Shown here: in pieces, positions 5,107 to 5,115 of the stretch
Layout: each line of letters starts with the position of its first letter
Numbering within the stretch: position 1 is the first letter of the stretch
Assembly: GCA_002421475.1 (NCBI GenBank)
Contig: DIJW01000020.1
Span: 1 to 5,115 of the forward strand
Direction: 5' to 3'
Length of the DNA: 5,115 nucleotides
Source of the DNA: Thiomicrospira sp. UBA5634
GTDB taxonomy: Bacteria > Pseudomonadota > Gammaproteobacteria > Thiomicrospirales > Thiomicrospiraceae
Notes under the pieces: model-generated
Database searches by the model: none
Seen by the model: only the letters and a program-made list of their open reading frames with translations
Told to the model about the DNA's origin: nothing
Program-made: the position numbers and the translations under genes

Positions 5107-5115
5107 ATGGAACAG
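5107..5115 (+). CDS. Start of an unidentified gene (first three codons, partial)
   Basis: ATG GAA CAG at the window edge is preceded by TTGGAGA (5095-5101), with GGAG about eight bases before the ATG. A good promoter and a structured leader lie upstream, so this is very likely a genuine gene start (M-E-Q). Three residues cannot identify the product. It is divergent from cbbY, so a CBB-cycle gene such as a form II Rubisco gene or a regulator is conceivable, but that is a guess from context only. Confidence 0.7.

Overview
The window looks like the chromosome of a moderately AT-rich, probably autotrophic gammaproteobacterium. The clues are a proteobacterial-type SMC ATPase, a CbbY-type HAD phosphatase that normally serves the Calvin-Benson-Bassham (CBB) cycle, a D-ribulose kinase of the cyanobacterial/plant type, a HopJ-family protein, and a small outer-membrane beta-barrel protein. 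A sulfur- or hydrogen-oxidising relative of the Thiomicrospira/Hydrogenovibrio group would fit, but that is inference from gene content only.

Layout. Bases 1-343 (minus) hold the N-terminus of smc, cut by the window edge. Upstream of it on the same strand (451-1359) is a two-helix inner-membrane protein with a degenerate GGDEF-like domain. A 92-bp divergent gap separates that gene from a plus-strand pair: a D-ribulose kinase (1452-2723) and a hopJ-family gene (2766-3104). The pair converges on a minus-strand outer-membrane protein gene (3148-3819), with an inverted-repeat terminator between them (3110-3144). A 259-bp gap with a perfect 32-bp palindrome follows, then cbbY (minus, 4079-4840). 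A 266-bp divergent control region leads to a plus-strand gene of which only three codons (M-E-Q) are present.

Function. Ribulose kinase would return free D-ribulose to ribulose 5-phosphate. CbbY would remove xylulose 1,5-bisphosphate, a misfire product that inhibits Rubisco. Both are peripheral to the CBB cycle and about 1.4 kb apart, separated by hopJ and the outer-membrane gene, so a shared salvage/repair theme is plausible but not proven.

The most unusual signals are non-coding. (1) The palindrome CCAGGCCTGG occurs four times exactly and twice with one mismatch in 5.1 kb. It lies in coding sequence in all three codon phases and forms the centre of the 32-bp palindrome, so it resembles a highly iterated palindrome. 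(2) The region between cbbY and the M-E-Q gene carries repeated CTTGTTG-like boxes next to two opposing promoter candidates. (3) The predicted M-E-Q transcript begins almost exactly at a long stem-loop. I see no CRISPR array, transposase, tRNA, rRNA or defence system.
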